NCBI GenBank assembly: GCA_023846275.1
Contig: CM043870.1
Span: 7,501,527 to 7,565,526, forward strand
Origin: Vanilla planifolia
Taxonomy: Eukaryota > Streptophyta > Magnoliopsida > Asparagales > Orchidaceae
Length of the DNA: 64,000 bases
Reading direction: 5' to 3'
A program made the position numbers and the translations under genes. The notes under the pieces are model-generated. The model was not told the DNA's origin, ran no database searches, and worked only from the letters and a program-made list of their open reading frames with translations. The stretch's first letter is position 1, and each line of letters begins with the position of its first letter. Positions 1-12,660 of the stretch are shown piece after piece.

Positions 1-574
1 ATTTCTTTATGGTTTTTATTTGGCATTATCTTATATATATGACATCTGGTATGGTTTTATCTTTATGCATATGATTCATCTGCACTATTTATGATATGTA
101 TTTTCATTTATATTGGGTTAATTATGTGGATTTATCTATTGAGATTTGTAAATCTTATTTAGTGCTTACATCACAGGACATGAAAACCACTACACCGAGA
201 GATGTGAATGATGCTGCTATAGAAGAGCCATTTTCAAGAGATGTGTGAGAGAGGGAAAGTTTTGATGTGATTAAATGTTTAAAAACATGCCTTTATATAT
301 ATACTTGGGATTTTGGAGTTCGTGTTTGTCTTACCATCGGGTCCCCACCTTTGGGTTTTCTTCATTGTCCTCACTTAGATGCTGTATCTCGCAACTTTGA
401 TGTTAATTTTGTGATCTAATGGTACTGTTTTTGGTGGGGACTTGACAAGCCATATCCATTCAAATATAGTAACTCGTCATCTTCTTTCTCTCTTAATTCC
501 AATGATTTTCCTATTTTTTATACCTTCCTTATGATGATTTATTAAGCTTGCCATTCAGGGTTTTAAAAATGTTT
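1..574. other. AT-rich stretch without a recognised gene
   Basis: No reading frame with recognisable family features was seen. It precedes an LTR-like piece and is probably more retrotransposon debris, but that is only inferred from position. Confidence 0.3.
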
Positions 575-1040
575 CTATTTCTTTGTACCATACATATACG
601 ATACATAGCTTTGTATTGCATAATAAGTAAAATTTCTCTTCATCTATATTCTTTGTATTGATTGTACTTATGTATGATCCATATCATCATACTTATGTAA
701 TGTATTTCAACTTACTCAACTTTGATATTCTCAATATATCACATTATATGATGATTTTTCTCATAGTCTGCATTCCATTTTATTACATACTCTTATTCTA
801 TCATAATTAATAATGCCGTTCTAATTTGATCATACTTATATAGTTCCTTAATTACATGTGCATAATACCTTTAATTACATTCAAATCATTTATTCTCATA
901 TCATCATGGTATACGATGTCACTTATCACACTTGTACGGTGTCTTTAGACATCTGTTACTCTTACCAACATAGTTAAATTTTTCTTCCTTGATCGTATTG
1001 GTTTGATCAATGATGTCATACCATATGAAATTTGTTTCAA
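575..1040. repeat. Dispersed LTR-like repeat, copy A
   Basis: This stretch aligns by eye with 16865-17350. Both share the same ordered phrases, including a run around TTACATACTCTTATT / TGCATACTCTTATT, CTTGTATGATTCC-like words, and TTACTCTTACCA near the end. It lies just beyond the RNase H end of the minus-strand gypsy remnant, where that element's 3' LTR would be expected once the integrase was lost. It is full of short TATGAT/ATCATA words, as are the other gypsy LTR pieces in this window. Assignment as an LTR is inference; the duplication is visible. Confidence 0.5.
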
Positions 1041-1189
1041 TTATTGAGCCATTTTGATAGCATTAAATCTTCTCTATAGCTTCTTTTATTAGTGTTGTAA
1101 TAATATTTAAAGGTGCTTGCTCATCTCAATGCATTGTTGTCTTCCATCATAGAGTTGAAATTGTTTAAACTTACCTTTCATTTTAATAC

Positions 1190-2430
1190 ATTGGACACCT
1201 ATTGACTTTTTTGTGGTGATATATGATCACTAAATCATAATCTTTTATCAATTTTATCCAACACCATTGACATAATTTCAATTCCCTTTGAGTGAAAAAT
1301 GCATTCTAGGCTTTGATGATCTAAAAACATTTCAGTCTTTACACCAAGCAAATAATGCCTCTATCTTTTTATGGCAAAAATGATTGCACTAAGTTATGCA
1401 TAAGACAATTATTCTTATAAGCACTGAGTTATCAGGTATCATATGCTTTGACCTTTTCATTATGCATTATGACTACCCTTGATCCTTGTAACGATGCATT
1501 TGCATAAATTTGAAACTTTTCACCTTGAATCTGTAGTGTTATTACCAATGCAGTAGTCAATCCTACTTTAACATTCAGAATCCATTCTTGTGCTTTGGAT
1601 CCCAATTGAAAGAGAATACCTTTTGTGTAAATCTTAACAAAGGGAAATATATTTGAGAAAATCCTTGATAAATTATTCGTAATATCTTACTAAACCAAAG
1701 AAGCTCTATATCTAAGTGACAGTTATAGGCTTGGGCCACTCTATAACTACTACCATCTTTTGGCAATCCATTATTATTCCTTTTGTACTAATAATGTGTC
1801 CTAAGAATAAAATACTCTTTAACCAAGAACAGTAGTTTTAGAACTTGGAAAATAATTGTTACTCCAACTATTATATTATCATTTCAAAATTTCTAGTGGG
1901 TTCCATTCATTTCTATAATAAATTAGAATATCATCAATAAACCTGATAACAAAATAATCTAGCTAATTCTTGAACACTTTATTCATGAGGTTCATTAAGT
2001 GACTATTGTATTTGTTAACCTAAATGAGAGTACAAGAAAATCATAATTAACACATCAAGTTCTAAATATTATCTTTGGTATATCATTTTTTCTAATATTT
2101 AATTGATGATATCTTAATTTTAGATCAATCTTTGAGAATACCTCTACCCCTTGAAGTTGATCAAATAATTCATCTAAGGCATTGGTTTTTTTAATAATGA
2201 CTTTATTTAGTTTCTAATAGTTTATGCTCATTAGAAAGCTACCATCCTTCTTTTTAATAAGAAGTACTATGACTCTCCATGGTAAAACACATGGTTTAAT
2301 AAACCACTTATCTTAATGTTCTTGTAATTAGTTCTTTATCTCCTACATCATTTTCAGTGCCATTCGACATGGTGACATGGAAATGGGTTTTGTATCAAGC
2401 ATCAATTAAATAACAAATTGAATATCTAGA
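1190..2430 (-). pseudogene. Gypsy reverse transcriptase and RNase H remnant
   Basis: The RT active-site block reads FIDDIL at 1921-1941 (minus strand), the family's usual FIDDILIYS. The connection block follows at 1575-1700: FSKIL..IYQGFSQIYFPLLRFTQK matches the gypsy YRRFVEGFSKIAAPLTRLTQK type. RNase H follows at about 1190-1570, with a degraded YTDAS-like box (reads IYANAS) and FFTQRE, equivalent to FTQKEL. The enzyme would copy element RNA into DNA. Multiple stops make it non-functional, and integrase is absent beyond it. Confidence 0.75.
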
Positions 2431-2599
2431 TATGGAGGTAACCTAAGTATGTCTTCAGAAAAAATCTTTGGATACTTACAAACAACAAGCATAACATGAA
2501 CTCTCCTCTTCCCATAGTAAATTAATTTTGATCCATCTTCTAACCTAATATTCACATTCTTCTCCTAACAATCAATTGTAACTAAGTAAATCATAAGCC

Positions 2600-2910
2600 A
2601 ATCTAATCTCAATATTATGACAAATTATATAATGCCAATTAAATTAACTTAGAAATGAATGGGATTCCATTTATTTCTATATTCTTTGTAATAGAAATAT
2701 TTACTACAATTGTTTTATTGGCATGTAGAGTGATTATTAAGGGATTTTCCAACTGTAGCTATTCAATCATGGGCTCTTTAACTATTCTTGTAGATATGAA
2801 AGAGTGTGATGCCCCACAATCAAACAAAACTATCACAGGTTTCCCTAAAAATTGTAAAGTACTTGTGATAATGTCGATGATGTTGGTGCTCCAGCTTGGT
2901 TGATGTCATA
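2600..2910 (-). pseudogene. Gypsy aspartic protease remnant
   Basis: The minus strand reads VIVLFDCGASHSFIS, a close match to the retropepsin active-site region of plant gypsy elements (usually LFDSGATHSFIS). The catalytic Asp is present and the following Ser is Cys. Downstream residues keep the ENPLIIT-like strand. The protease would cut the Gag-Pol polyprotein. The plus-strand frame at 2655-2903 is only its complement. In-frame stops break the protease into pieces. Confidence 0.65.
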
Positions 2911-2989
2911 AATTTTTGGTTGTGTGAACAATATTTACTACAATTGTTCTTGTTCATGTTGACATTAGAGGTTCTTCATTTTGATTCCT

Positions 2990-3560
2990 CTCTTTTGTTG
3001 GCCTACTTTAATTCTTGACATTATTCCTTGGCATAATGCCTAAAGTTTTCATAATTGAAGCATTTTGTTCCTTGCTTCTTACATTTTCCTTAACAAAATT
3101 TTCCACATATCTAACATGATGGTATTTTTTAATTATTTTGTTTGAAGTCTACCCATCTGAATTTCTATTCTTATTATTCTTCTATTGCTTAACTATGCCT
3201 TTCCTCTTTCTTATTGCCCTTCTTGATTCCATTAGCTCAAGATCTTGTTCTATCATTTGGGTTGTCTCTACCAATTTCTTATAGAATTCAAACCCTAATG
3301 GTGCTAACATGTTCTGAATTGCATTCTTTAATCTTTGACAATAGAGATGACATTGTTGTTTCTCAGATGCCATAATTTCTATAGTGTATCGTATAAGCCT
3401 TAAAATGTCTCTTTATATTTTTTATAGTGTGATTCTATTAGTATAACCTTGAAAGTTGATCTTGCATCTAGTTTGTAACTAAACTTGGAATGTATAATTT
3501 CATAAATGCATATAAAAATTTCTCTAACATATCTTTATGATCTATCTGCAAGATATTCTT
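2990..3560 (-). pseudogene. Gypsy Gag fragment with CCHC zinc knuckle
   Basis: The best open part (3182-3373) reads as a Gag C-terminal helix-rich segment, with LAPLGFEFYKKLVETTQ and then a Glu/Arg/Lys-rich run. This resembles the part of chromoviral Gag before the zinc knuckle. Nucleocapsid packaging of element RNA would be its role. The knuckle itself lies at 3018-3062 and reads CFNYENFRH followed by a later Cys. The second Cys is Tyr and the Gly before His is Arg, and a stop interrupts the last spacing. Both changes are G-to-A on the coding strand. Confidence in the family is good; the exact N-terminus is not visible. Confidence 0.65.
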
Positions 3561-3589
3561 ACTCTTAGCCCTTGAAATAGACCTTTTTT

Positions 3590-3920
3590 TTAAGTCATAA
3601 TAATGCGCATTGAAGAGTAGAATAACAAGGAACTAAGAACGAAAGGAAGATGAATTTTTCCACAAGGATATTAAATTCTCTAAGAATGTTTTCTTTAAGG
3701 AGTTCTTAATTCACAAAATTTTGAAAATCTTCATTCATCATCCTTACCCTTTTATATAGAAGTTTGGATATAATATTTTATTATAAAATATATCATATTT
3801 TAATTTCCACAAGAAGAATATGAATTGGACCAAAATCTAAAAATTTCATAAATTTTGTGTTGGCGTGGCCGATTCGCTTACATGATAGATTATGCCAAGG
3901 CACTATTCATGCAAATGGGT
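3590..3920. repeat. Direct repeat, left copy (pairs with 5390-5745)
   Basis: The same order of phrases appears in both copies: a block around GATTGAATTCTCTAA / ATTAAATTCTCTAA, then TATATAGA, GGATAGAATATTTTATTATAAA-like text, and AAGGCACTATTCATGCA near the end. The copies lie in the same orientation about 1.8 kb apart. They could be LTR parts of the neighbouring minus-strand gypsy element or a local duplication. Confidence 0.55.
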
Positions 3921-5389
3921 ATGTTTCCTATGGATGGATAGACCCTTTCATGTGTGTGTTGATGATGTTAGCATTATTGGTTCACTACCAAGCACATGGA
4001 CCACGTGAGTAGTAGGTCACCGATTCACGTATGTGTGTTGGCCCTCCTCATTGCACACATAGGAAAACTTGCACAATGCACCTTCTCATATGTGGCTTCC
4101 TCAGTAGTTTTCATTACTTGGTATTGTAATAATGATTTTCATCATTTTCTCTCTTGTATTTATTTTTTTTCAAAATTTTTGGCTTAATGAACTTAGAATT
4201 AAGCTTCTAATCATCATCCCTTCTTTTTGTGATTTAAGTTCTATCAAATCTTTTTTCTATATTGATTCGTTAAAAGTTCTAGTTTTGTTATCTTTTTTTC
4301 AAGTGGTTTAGACTTCCATCATCACTATCAAGTAGTTTCTTTGACTTTGTTTCTCATAGCATATAACTTTGGTAAGTATTCACTAGTCTTTTTACTTAGT
4401 CTGCATGAATAATGCCTTCTATCAAAGCTTTTTTATCATTTATTAGAAGAAAGTGTTATGCATTCTTCATAGATTGATATTATTGTATTTATTGATAGTA
4501 GATGATAGCTTGATCTCATAGGTATGGATTCTCTAAATATAATTTGACAAGCATCTAGAGGATCACTTCATAAATAATCTATCAATATACTCTATAATGA
4601 TGGAAAACTTTGCCTTATAGATTTTTTCAACTCTTACCTTGGAGTCTTTATGAATCCACCCCCAAGAATATAGTCTTAGATATGGTGTAGTAGTCTCTAG
4701 GTTTAATCTCTTCACAAGTATTTCTAATATTAATTCTTTTCACTTTTAGAGTCATTGATAATATTAATAAGCTCTTTCTTTTTGCTTAAATGAGCATTGC
4801 ATAAGGCTAATAGGTCACTTTATCATTTTTAATTGATAATAGGTCACTTTATCAGTTGATAAATGTACATAGAGAAATATGTCTTAGTTACTTTAATTAG
4901 GCTTCTAATTTCTTTGACTCTACTACTCCATCATGAATTCATAAATCAAATGTAACATCTATCTTGAGAATATGTTGTCTATTCTTGTGAGTTGAAAGAT
5001 GAGATTTATATCATCCCTATCTTTATCTTCAATTATCTTGAGATTACTATTTGATCTTGAATTATCTAATTATAAGTATTTTATTTTAGCATATTATCTT
5101 TTAGATCTATTATATGAAGGGATTAAAATTTTAATACTATCTCTATTAACACTTGCATTTGTTGGTCAATAGAGTTACACATGCCTCTAAGTTTAATAGT
5201 TATATCATTGGTGAAGTCACATTGACTAAAGTCTTCTCAATCTTTTGATTCTCTTTTGTGGTTTGCTCTTCAATTACTTTCTTCTTAGTTTTTATCATTG
5301 ATATTGAATCAAAGCTTTTTGATATAAAAAGGAATATAATCTATTTGTGAGGTGTCAAGTCTTTGATAGTAAATATTTTTTTTAGAATT
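3921..5389. other. AT-rich stretch between two direct repeats, no gene recognised
   Basis: Short open frames (for example 3996-4187, plus) show no family features. The stretch is framed by the two copies of the repeat at 3590 and 5390. It could be internal sequence of a non-autonomous LTR element, but no primer-binding site or polypurine tract was found. Confidence 0.3.
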
Positions 5390-5745
5390 ACAACAGTGAC
5401 AATTTAAGCATGCGAATGATAAGGACCAATGAAGAAAAGAAAGATAAGAGGTTTACTGTTACCAGGAGATTGAATTCTCTAAAAAGTTTTTATTTAAGAA
5501 ATTTTGAATTCACAAAGTTGTGAATTAATTTATTTATATAGAGGATTGGATAGAATATTTTATTATAAATTACATAATATTTTAATTTCTATAATAAGCT
5601 TATGTTTTTGCCAAAAATCACATAATCCTAAAAAAGTTGCAAATTTCTTGTCATCATAACTCATATGCATAGGCACAAAAGACTATGACAAGGCACTATT
5701 CATGCATGTGGGTACCATTCCTACAAGCAGATTGAATTCTCTTAA
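5390..5745. repeat. Direct repeat, right copy (pairs with 3590-3920)
   Basis: See the left copy. This copy ends in the same AAGGCACTATTCATGCA phrase (near 5690-5707), followed by a GTGGGTAC-type word in both copies. Confidence 0.55.
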
Positions 5746-6639
5746 AATTATTCTACTAACCTATTAGCATAGATTGCATTTTAACTTCTGCCATTTTTAT
5801 TAGGTGTCTCCCTCTTAAATTGCATAGTACTTTAGGTTATTGCATTACTTTTTTAATGAAAACAAAATTATTATGTTAATTTTAATAACAATTTTCTTAA
5901 GTGATTTTTGGATAATATTTCTCAAGATCAAGTAGGGATTAATAAATTGGAAAGCTTGATCAATTATTTCACAATGCCATCCCCATGAAGGAACTATTTA
6001 GAAGCGTCAACAACTTTGCTCAAGTTTGTCTCAACTTGAAAATCATGGAATTGCTCTAATTTTTGGTATAATGGTTTCCCATCCAAAGCTTAAGATCTAT
6101 ACTTTATCTGGGTTAGATTTTTTAAGCTTATCACTTCTGAATGATATGGAATAATTATGATTGTGTTGCATATTTAAACTCATTTATTTTCTTACTAAAT
6201 CTCATCTTGAGTTATTATGATCTCTAGAACTGCATTAGGAACTTGTTAATATTTTTATGAGTTATTATAACTTCAATTTACGCCTCTAATTAAAAAATTA
6301 TTTCTAAAAAACTACTTAAATCCAACCATATTGTTTTTTTTGTAATGATCATATAATATGATCTTTAATATTCTACCTAAGTGATCAACTTTCTGGCCTA
6401 TGGCTAAAATAAGTGTCAGCATCATTTAGTTGTGACCACTAATTGAATAAATTGTTAAAAACATGAATGAGATTGTATAAGGTATTGATATCATACATGT
6501 GTTTGTTTAATCATTGAGAGAAGAGTTTCCCCTTACATTATATGAGTATGAAGATTTCTTCATATAAGCATTCTATTTATTTTCTCTTAATTTTGGTGTG
6601 TATAGGCTTAGCATTGGTTAGACATGAATGATTTCCATT
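5746..6639. other. AT-rich stretch, nothing recognised
   Basis: No open frame of note and no clear similarity to other parts of the window were seen. Confidence 0.3.
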
Positions 6640-7560
6640 TCATATCAATATGACCATATGCTATTATAACTGGGTCAATAAGCTTTATATATATTGCATA
6701 ATACAAAGTCTCTATGTCATAACTATACAAAATCTATTACACTTATTGTACATACTTGTATGTTTATTATATCATACTAGTATAATTTTATCATGTTAAT
6801 ATTTTTACATAATATAAAGTATGAGATATTTGTGTCATAATGGTACTTTCATTAATAGTTAAGTGTATTGTATCATATGCATATGATATTTGTATCATTT
6901 ATGTATGTAAACCAATATATATAATTCTTTTATATATTAAGATGATTAATGTATCAAACTTATATGATTAATGTTAAATTATAAAAGCATAAAAATGATA
7001 TTGCATAGTATGAAGTCTTCATATTATAACTATATGTTTATCTACATGGATTATGTCATAAAAGAGTGATATTTATATTGCATGAGTACATGAACCAATA
7101 AATAAAATCACTTCATATGTAATAATATTAATACATCAGATTTATATGATCATAGTTTAACATAAAAGTAAAAAATTCATATTATTTTATGAGTACGTTT
7201 ATCACTCAATATATATTATATATCATACTAAGATGATGAATGTATCATACTTGTATAATAGTCTACTTCACAACACTTATCATCATGCTAATATAATAAG
7301 ATTGATCATGTACATACAAGTATCTTAACCAATTAATATATGGATTGTATAATAATTCATAATTTATGATCATAATATATGACATTTTCTTGAGAGCTCA
7401 AGTATTATAAAAATTTGTATCATACAATAGTAATCTACTTTCATGTTAATATAATAAATCTAACATGTGAGACTTTGGTTAGGACTTAGAAAAGTTTTGG
7501 ACTATTTTTTATCGTATCAGTATGATACTATTCTCGTACCAGTATAATTCATACTTACCA
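6640..7560. repeat. Imperfect tandem subrepeats rich in TATGAT/ATCATA words
   Basis: Phrases recur in order within this stretch. A TTGCATA.TA.AAGTCT block appears near 6694 and again near 7000. An AACCAATA..TATAA block is followed by TTAATGTATCA / TTAATACATCA near 6909 and 7093. TATCATACTAGTATAA-like words recur throughout. Similar word use appears in the LTR-like pieces at 575-1040, 16865-17350 and 27265-27690. It is probably a promoter-side (U3) part of a gypsy LTR family built of short diverged repeats. Confidence 0.4.
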
Positions 7561-9796
7561 CGAGTTTAGTTTGAAAGACTCAAGCTTTTATTAGATGTGA
7601 GCTTCTCATGTAACATATCATACTATACTATCCTTCATAAAATAATATTTTCTTGATAGTTCAAAATTTAGTCATGAAAGATTTTATTCTATTCATACTA
7701 TACAATGTTGTTATCATAAATATATAATATAATTATGTTAATACAAATAAATTGATTGAATAGGCACACCATCAAGATAATCACTACATAGACTTTATTG
7801 CCTTGATATGATATCCTCGATGTACTACTACAATTTGTATCTTGAGAGCATAATGGCTATTTGGAGTTTTTTGAGAATGCATTTTTAACTATTTCACTTG
7901 GTTTTATTTTCTTTGGAATGCTAGATAATATAAATACGAGTGGTTTTAACAAAGATTTAATTGATGCACATTATAAAGTAAGATCTTTTTGTAGTCAGTC
8001 TATGCACAAAAAGAAAACAAAAATTTTACTTGTTGTATTCTCGATTTGATCATCTTTTATATTGCATCTACTTCATTTTTTTTGATAATATCGTTTACAT
8101 CATTTTAGATTTTTGTGATATTGTTTCTTCAAGTCAATTGTGAAATATTATTAAGTTATATTATATAAACCAAGCTTTATTCTTATAAGTTGTTATACAT
8201 GATTTTTGTTATGGTGTACCCTCACCTTCTGTGACAAAAGAGAGTAGCTTTGTAAAGGAGATGCATGTGTCTAATGCACTTTTCCTTGACATGGCATATG
8301 AGGACAATGATGTTTAAATTTAAATAGTACCAAATGTGTATCATCTCAAAGAAAATAGAATTACATCATAGTATGAAGTGACAACCTAACGAATCATACC
8401 CAAGCCATGTAGTGGAATGAAACCAAATCATCTGCTAGCAATGTGCTAAAGAAATGTCATGAATGAGTCTGATATGTAGTATGAAGCTAAGCATGCACTA
8501 TAGTTGTGAATAGTGTTACATGGTTCCTTTGTGTATAGAGATGATCAACCAACGTAGAAGTATGAAGTGAACTATGACCCAAGATTACACATCTTGGATT
8601 TAAAAAATGTGGGTATGATGTTGAGTTTTGTATTGACATTGAGAAGGCTTCCTTTTTCTAGTCATTGATATTGACTATCATCATGGTAATCTCCTTATAA
8701 GATCAAGTTTAGTGACTTGTATGGTGAGAAAATGTATGAAAATTTAGAGTTTTTCAAGGACATAATGGCTCTACATCACATCAGTATATTGAGCCATCCT
8801 AGGTGAGAGCTTTGTTCAATTTTTCTACTATTTTGCAAGGAGATGAGTTGCTTTGTTTCCCTCTTTATATGTTTGATCCCAAGTAATTAAGAGATGAGTT
8901 AACTTGTTGTATAAGATCAACAATCCTTTAATGCATTCTTAAGCTTCCATGTATCATTCTTGTTAAAGAAAAGTATTTAAGCTCAATTTTAGCATTGGTC
9001 TATCGCCTATTATTTCACCACTGTAAACCTTTTTCAATACATAACAATGATGGCTCCATTACTAGACAATGCACTAATGGATAAGAAAAAGTTTGTAGTA
9101 TATTACCTTCATGTTCTATGGCTATGTTGCCACAATAAAGTAATTTTTCTTACTATTGCCATGTACATTTATTTTAATTGAGATAATAAGAGGAGAGTTT
9201 TAGTATATCATTTCACACCATCTAACTTTTCTTTATTTAAAGGGAGGAATCAAGCCCAATGCATAATCATAATATCTTTTTGCACAATTTGCATTATCAA
9301 AAGACACTTAAAAATACTATAGCATTGACTATTGATGTTGTTTATATGGTAGTTTATGATTCACAAGTTTCCTCATAGATTTTCTAGTTTTTGGCCTTCT
9401 AAATGCTCTAATATATTAGAATGGGTATAATTTGACACACTTCACTATATGCTAAGCTCGCTCACTTTAATCTTCTGTCACCAATTACTAAGATGTTTAT
9501 TTTTTATTTATCCTATAACTAGATTTCTAAGACTTTGCCATAGAAGGATAAAATATTCTATGCAAAGTAATGATCTATGATTGCATGATGAATGGAGTCA
9601 TTATTATGGGAAAACAAACATTTCAAAGCAAGATGGATGTTGAATTTTTTCTAGTAAGAGAAGGGCAACAATGTTTGATATCTTAATAGGATATTTTTAA
9701 TTCCAAATTCTTTTGCTCAAGTTTAACTCAAAGCACTTCATTAAAATTAAGTCAATTTCTGATATCTTAGAAGGATTTTTGATTAATTTTTTTGTG
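7561..9796. other. Unassigned AT-rich stretch
   Basis: Only short frames are present (for example 7861-8049, plus), with no recognisable domain. The base composition matches the surrounding repeat debris. Nothing supports a host gene here. Confidence 0.3.
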
Positions 9797-10800
9797 ATGA
9801 ATTAGGTCATATTTGGTCTTTAAAATTAAATCATTTTAAATTTTAAAATCTAATAATAAAAATAGTTTTATATATATATATATATAAAGCGAAATAAATT
9901 GTCCTAAGAACCTAATCCTTCAACCAGGTTTGAAGGCTTGGACCAAGTGGCCTGCAATGCTGGGTACTAGGCATTAGGGAGTCGTAGGTCAAGAGACCAA
10001 CTAAAATCAAGTCAGGTTAAGTCTGAGACTTGGCCAAGGTATGAATTCTATAGTGGCTTGGGTTAATCAGGTTAGGGCATCACTTTTGAACCTGGCTTAG
10101 GAGTAATAAGTCAAGTTAGACTCATGAATGTTAAGTAACTGGATTGGGTCAGGTCTAACCTATTTAAATATGCACATAGATGTCTTAAGAAATGACATCA
10201 CAAGAACACCAAGAGACAACCAATCTCATTTAGTAGACTAATATGTGCAAAGGAAGTAATATGTGGGTAGACTATATGTGAGCACTATTATGTGGGAATA
10301 AAAAATCGACACTTTTTGTTTTCAAATTGGAGCAAATAAGATAACCTAATCACATGTTTTTACAATCAAACTATCATGATTTCATCTAGCTCTTTAATAA
10401 TGAACTTTTTCTAGCCATCCGTCCAAAAAGCTTGATCAAATGGCTAAGATCTTTTCCTTATTTGTGAATAGTACATTTTCATCTAGTTGTTCATTTGAAA
10501 AGCCTAATAAAATGGTTAAGTGTGTCTTTATCTTTGTGAATAGTATATTGATCATCATCACTATCCATCCATCTTTTGGATTACATTTAGATCAAATCTC
10601 ATTGTGATTAGACTATAAATAGAGATTATTTACCAACATTTATTATTATTAAATCAACTTAAAAATTTCAAAAGTGCTCAAGAGAAGTTCAAAATTGAGA
10701 GAATCAATTTCAATATGCTTAAGGGAGCTCAGTTCTTTCAATTCTTATTTCTATAACTCTCTTTTATGATCATTTCATATCATCTTAGTAACATTTACAA
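9797..10800 (+). repeat. Copia (SIRE/Maximus-like) LTR fragment
   Basis: This stretch is collinear with 48535-49700, inside the 5' LTR of the copia element at 48211. Shared landmarks in order are GGTCTTTAAAATTAA, a GAAGGCTTG.ACCAAGTGGCC block, a TATTTAAATAT block, and a TATAAATAGAGATTATTTACC promoter box (10614 onward here, 49517 onward there), followed by AAAATTTCAAAAG. The first ~320 bp of the LTR and its 3' part are missing here, so this is an internal LTR fragment rather than a complete solo LTR. A (TA)n run sits near 9868-9886. Confidence 0.7.
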
Positions 10801-11160
10801 AAACACCATGTCATCATGATAGCATCTTCATAGTTATATATCGCTTTTCTAAAATAGTACACTTCATACCACATTCTAAAACAAATGATGTCTGACATAT
10901 TACAAAATTTTTCTTTCGAGAGATAGCTCATTTACTTGGCTTGCCTTCAACTAGAGTCTCTAATCATAATGTTCGATTTGTCTCTTGTTTTTAGAAAATA
11001 CATTGGAAATTATTTTAAACATAACTAAAGTTCTCTATAACATTCCATCTCCTAAGGGATAGATAAACAAAAGTTGTTAATCACACATAAGAAAATCTTC
11101 TAAGATGTCTTATAGGAAATAATCTAAAAACTTAGGACTTGCACTTACCTTCATCAAAAT
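10801..11160. other. Stretch between LTR fragment and integrase tail
   Basis: No feature was recognised. It may hold decayed integrase core sequence upstream of the better preserved tail, but no catalytic motif could be read. Confidence 0.25.
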
Positions 11161-11560
11161 TTGCATATAATAATATTATTTCAAAAAACTAAGAAAACAT
11201 CATTTGAAATTATGTATTACTATAATCCAAAATATGTTGTTGATTTGCTTGACATGTTTATATACACATTTTCTAATTCAACTTATACTTTTACAAATGA
11301 TTTTCAATCAGAACATAAAGAAATTAAGGAACAAAATGAAACAAGTAATGCAAAGTATGCCAAAGCTATTAATCAAAATAAATCTTTAAGGGAATTAAAT
11401 GAAGAGAATCATGTTCTAATTTACATTTATCCAAAGTGTTATTCTTTCATAAAATACAAAAATTACATGCATGAGCTCGTGGGTCTATCGAAATTACTAA
11501 GAAAATTAATATAAATTCTTATGTTCTTGATTTGTCACCAAACATATTTTATTAGTCTAA
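11161..11560 (+). pseudogene. Gypsy integrase C-terminal fragment
   Basis: The frame reads YYYNPKYVVDLL, matching the usual VYGFNPKSPLDL after the integrase core. It then reads SNAKYAKAINQNKSLRELN and VLIYIYP, matching the family's ANxKYKxAADKHRR..F..GDLVMVYLRPERFP, and finally VGLSKLLRKLI (family IGPFKILRKI) and SYVLDLSPN (family AYVVDLP). This is the GPF/GPY-type tail that helps bind DNA during integration. The catalytic DDE core is not visible. It leads directly into a purine-rich tract and an LTR start at about 11879, as the 3' end of a gypsy element should. Confidence 0.7.
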
Positions 11561-11874
11561 TTTTTAATATTAAGGACCTTTTTGTCCTATAAAGGTATTT
11601 CATAATATAGCTTGGTGTAATTTAACTCTTGTGCAAATGGACATGATCAATTATTAATACCATCAATAACAAATTTTTTGAAGTTTATAGGATTATTACA
11701 AGTGAGCACTCCTCTAGTATTGATATGCCTTATAGGTTCCTTATTTGTTGGAAAAATCTTCTACTATCTGAAGATACCTAGATTACAAATGAAGAATTAA
11801 AACACTAGCTCCTTAATTTAGATTGACTTCCTTAACTTTAATTTTGTTGAGTAGAATTCCATTTAGCTGGGAGA

Positions 11875-12660
11875 AAATGATGTACAACAAAGGAAAGAAA
11901 TGATAGCATAACAACATGGACTCAAAATAATGTCTCAAACTATAATAAATTAAATTAAAATACTTTAAAGTATAATATATACATAATAATACTTTGAAGA
12001 ATATACAAATGGCCTTGAAAAGTCATGATTCATCTGTACATCATCATGAGTACATGATTGGTGCTATATCAATGAAGGTGTTCAAACATATTTAAAAATA
12101 TAGATGAAAGTCCTTAAGAAAAAGGTATGAAGTATGCTTTAATTATATTGATATAAAAGTGTTTAGAAGTAAGTAGAAATCAAGCTTTTGTATTAAAAAC
12201 TTATATGAGAAAATGAGTCTTTAAGAAGTGGGTAAGATGCTTACTTTTATATTAAATATTTGCTTTTAATCTCTTATTTAAAGGACCTTCATGAATGGAT
12301 GAAGGATGAATTGGTTATGCCTAAAAAAGTATATTAACTTAGTGCATTGAGTGTTTGAGTTAGCTTGGTGACTTTTTTTTGGTTTTACTATAGGAAGTGA
12401 ATCCTTAGTTTTTTTTTTATTTTCTTAACTTTATTTTCTCTTTATTTAAGCCCTTTTTTATATTTTTTATTCTATGTAACCTAAGAAATTACTTCATTCT
12501 ATTAAATGGCCAAATTCCTCCTCTCTTACTACATTGCCATGTGATTGGCAGAGCCCTAGTATATGGACTATCAAATCATGTGTAGAGAATTTCAAGATGG
12601 CTGAGTGGCATTAGAAGAAATTATGGGAGACCATTGATGTGTATGAGTGCTTATCAGAGT
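11875..12660 (+). repeat. Gypsy LTR plus PBS-like site and leader, copy 1
   Basis: The LTR starts near TGATG at 11879, just after GCTGGGAGAAAA, a possible polypurine tract. It aligns with 14925-15730 and 44050-44710. A shared phrase is GGACCTTCATGAATGGATGAA (exact in copies 1 and 2), and all three keep TTTGAGTT.GCTTGG. It ends before GATTGGCAGAGCC near 12545, a tRNA-Met primer site with a short deletion. Leader sequence shared with copy 2 continues to about 12660. A polypurine tract on the left and a primer site on the right of the same LTR is the arrangement of two head-to-tail elements sharing one LTR. Confidence 0.6.

Larger units (their letters stand above)
1190..3600 (-). mobile_element. 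Decayed Ty3/gypsy retrotransposon (gag-PR-RT-RH), integrase missing
   Basis: Read on the minus strand, the domains come in gypsy order from high to low coordinate: Gag tail, CCHC zinc knuckle, aspartic protease, reverse transcriptase and RNase H. The wording of the domains resembles the Tekay/Del chromoviruses. After RNase H the sequence runs into an LTR-like piece (575-1040) with no integrase, so the 3' third of pol is deleted. Many stops and frameshifts show that the element is dead. Borders are approximate. Confidence 0.75.

Noticed and set aside
2655..2903. 82-codon plus-strand frame
   Set aside because: It is the complement of the gypsy protease (minus strand LFDCGASHSFIS).
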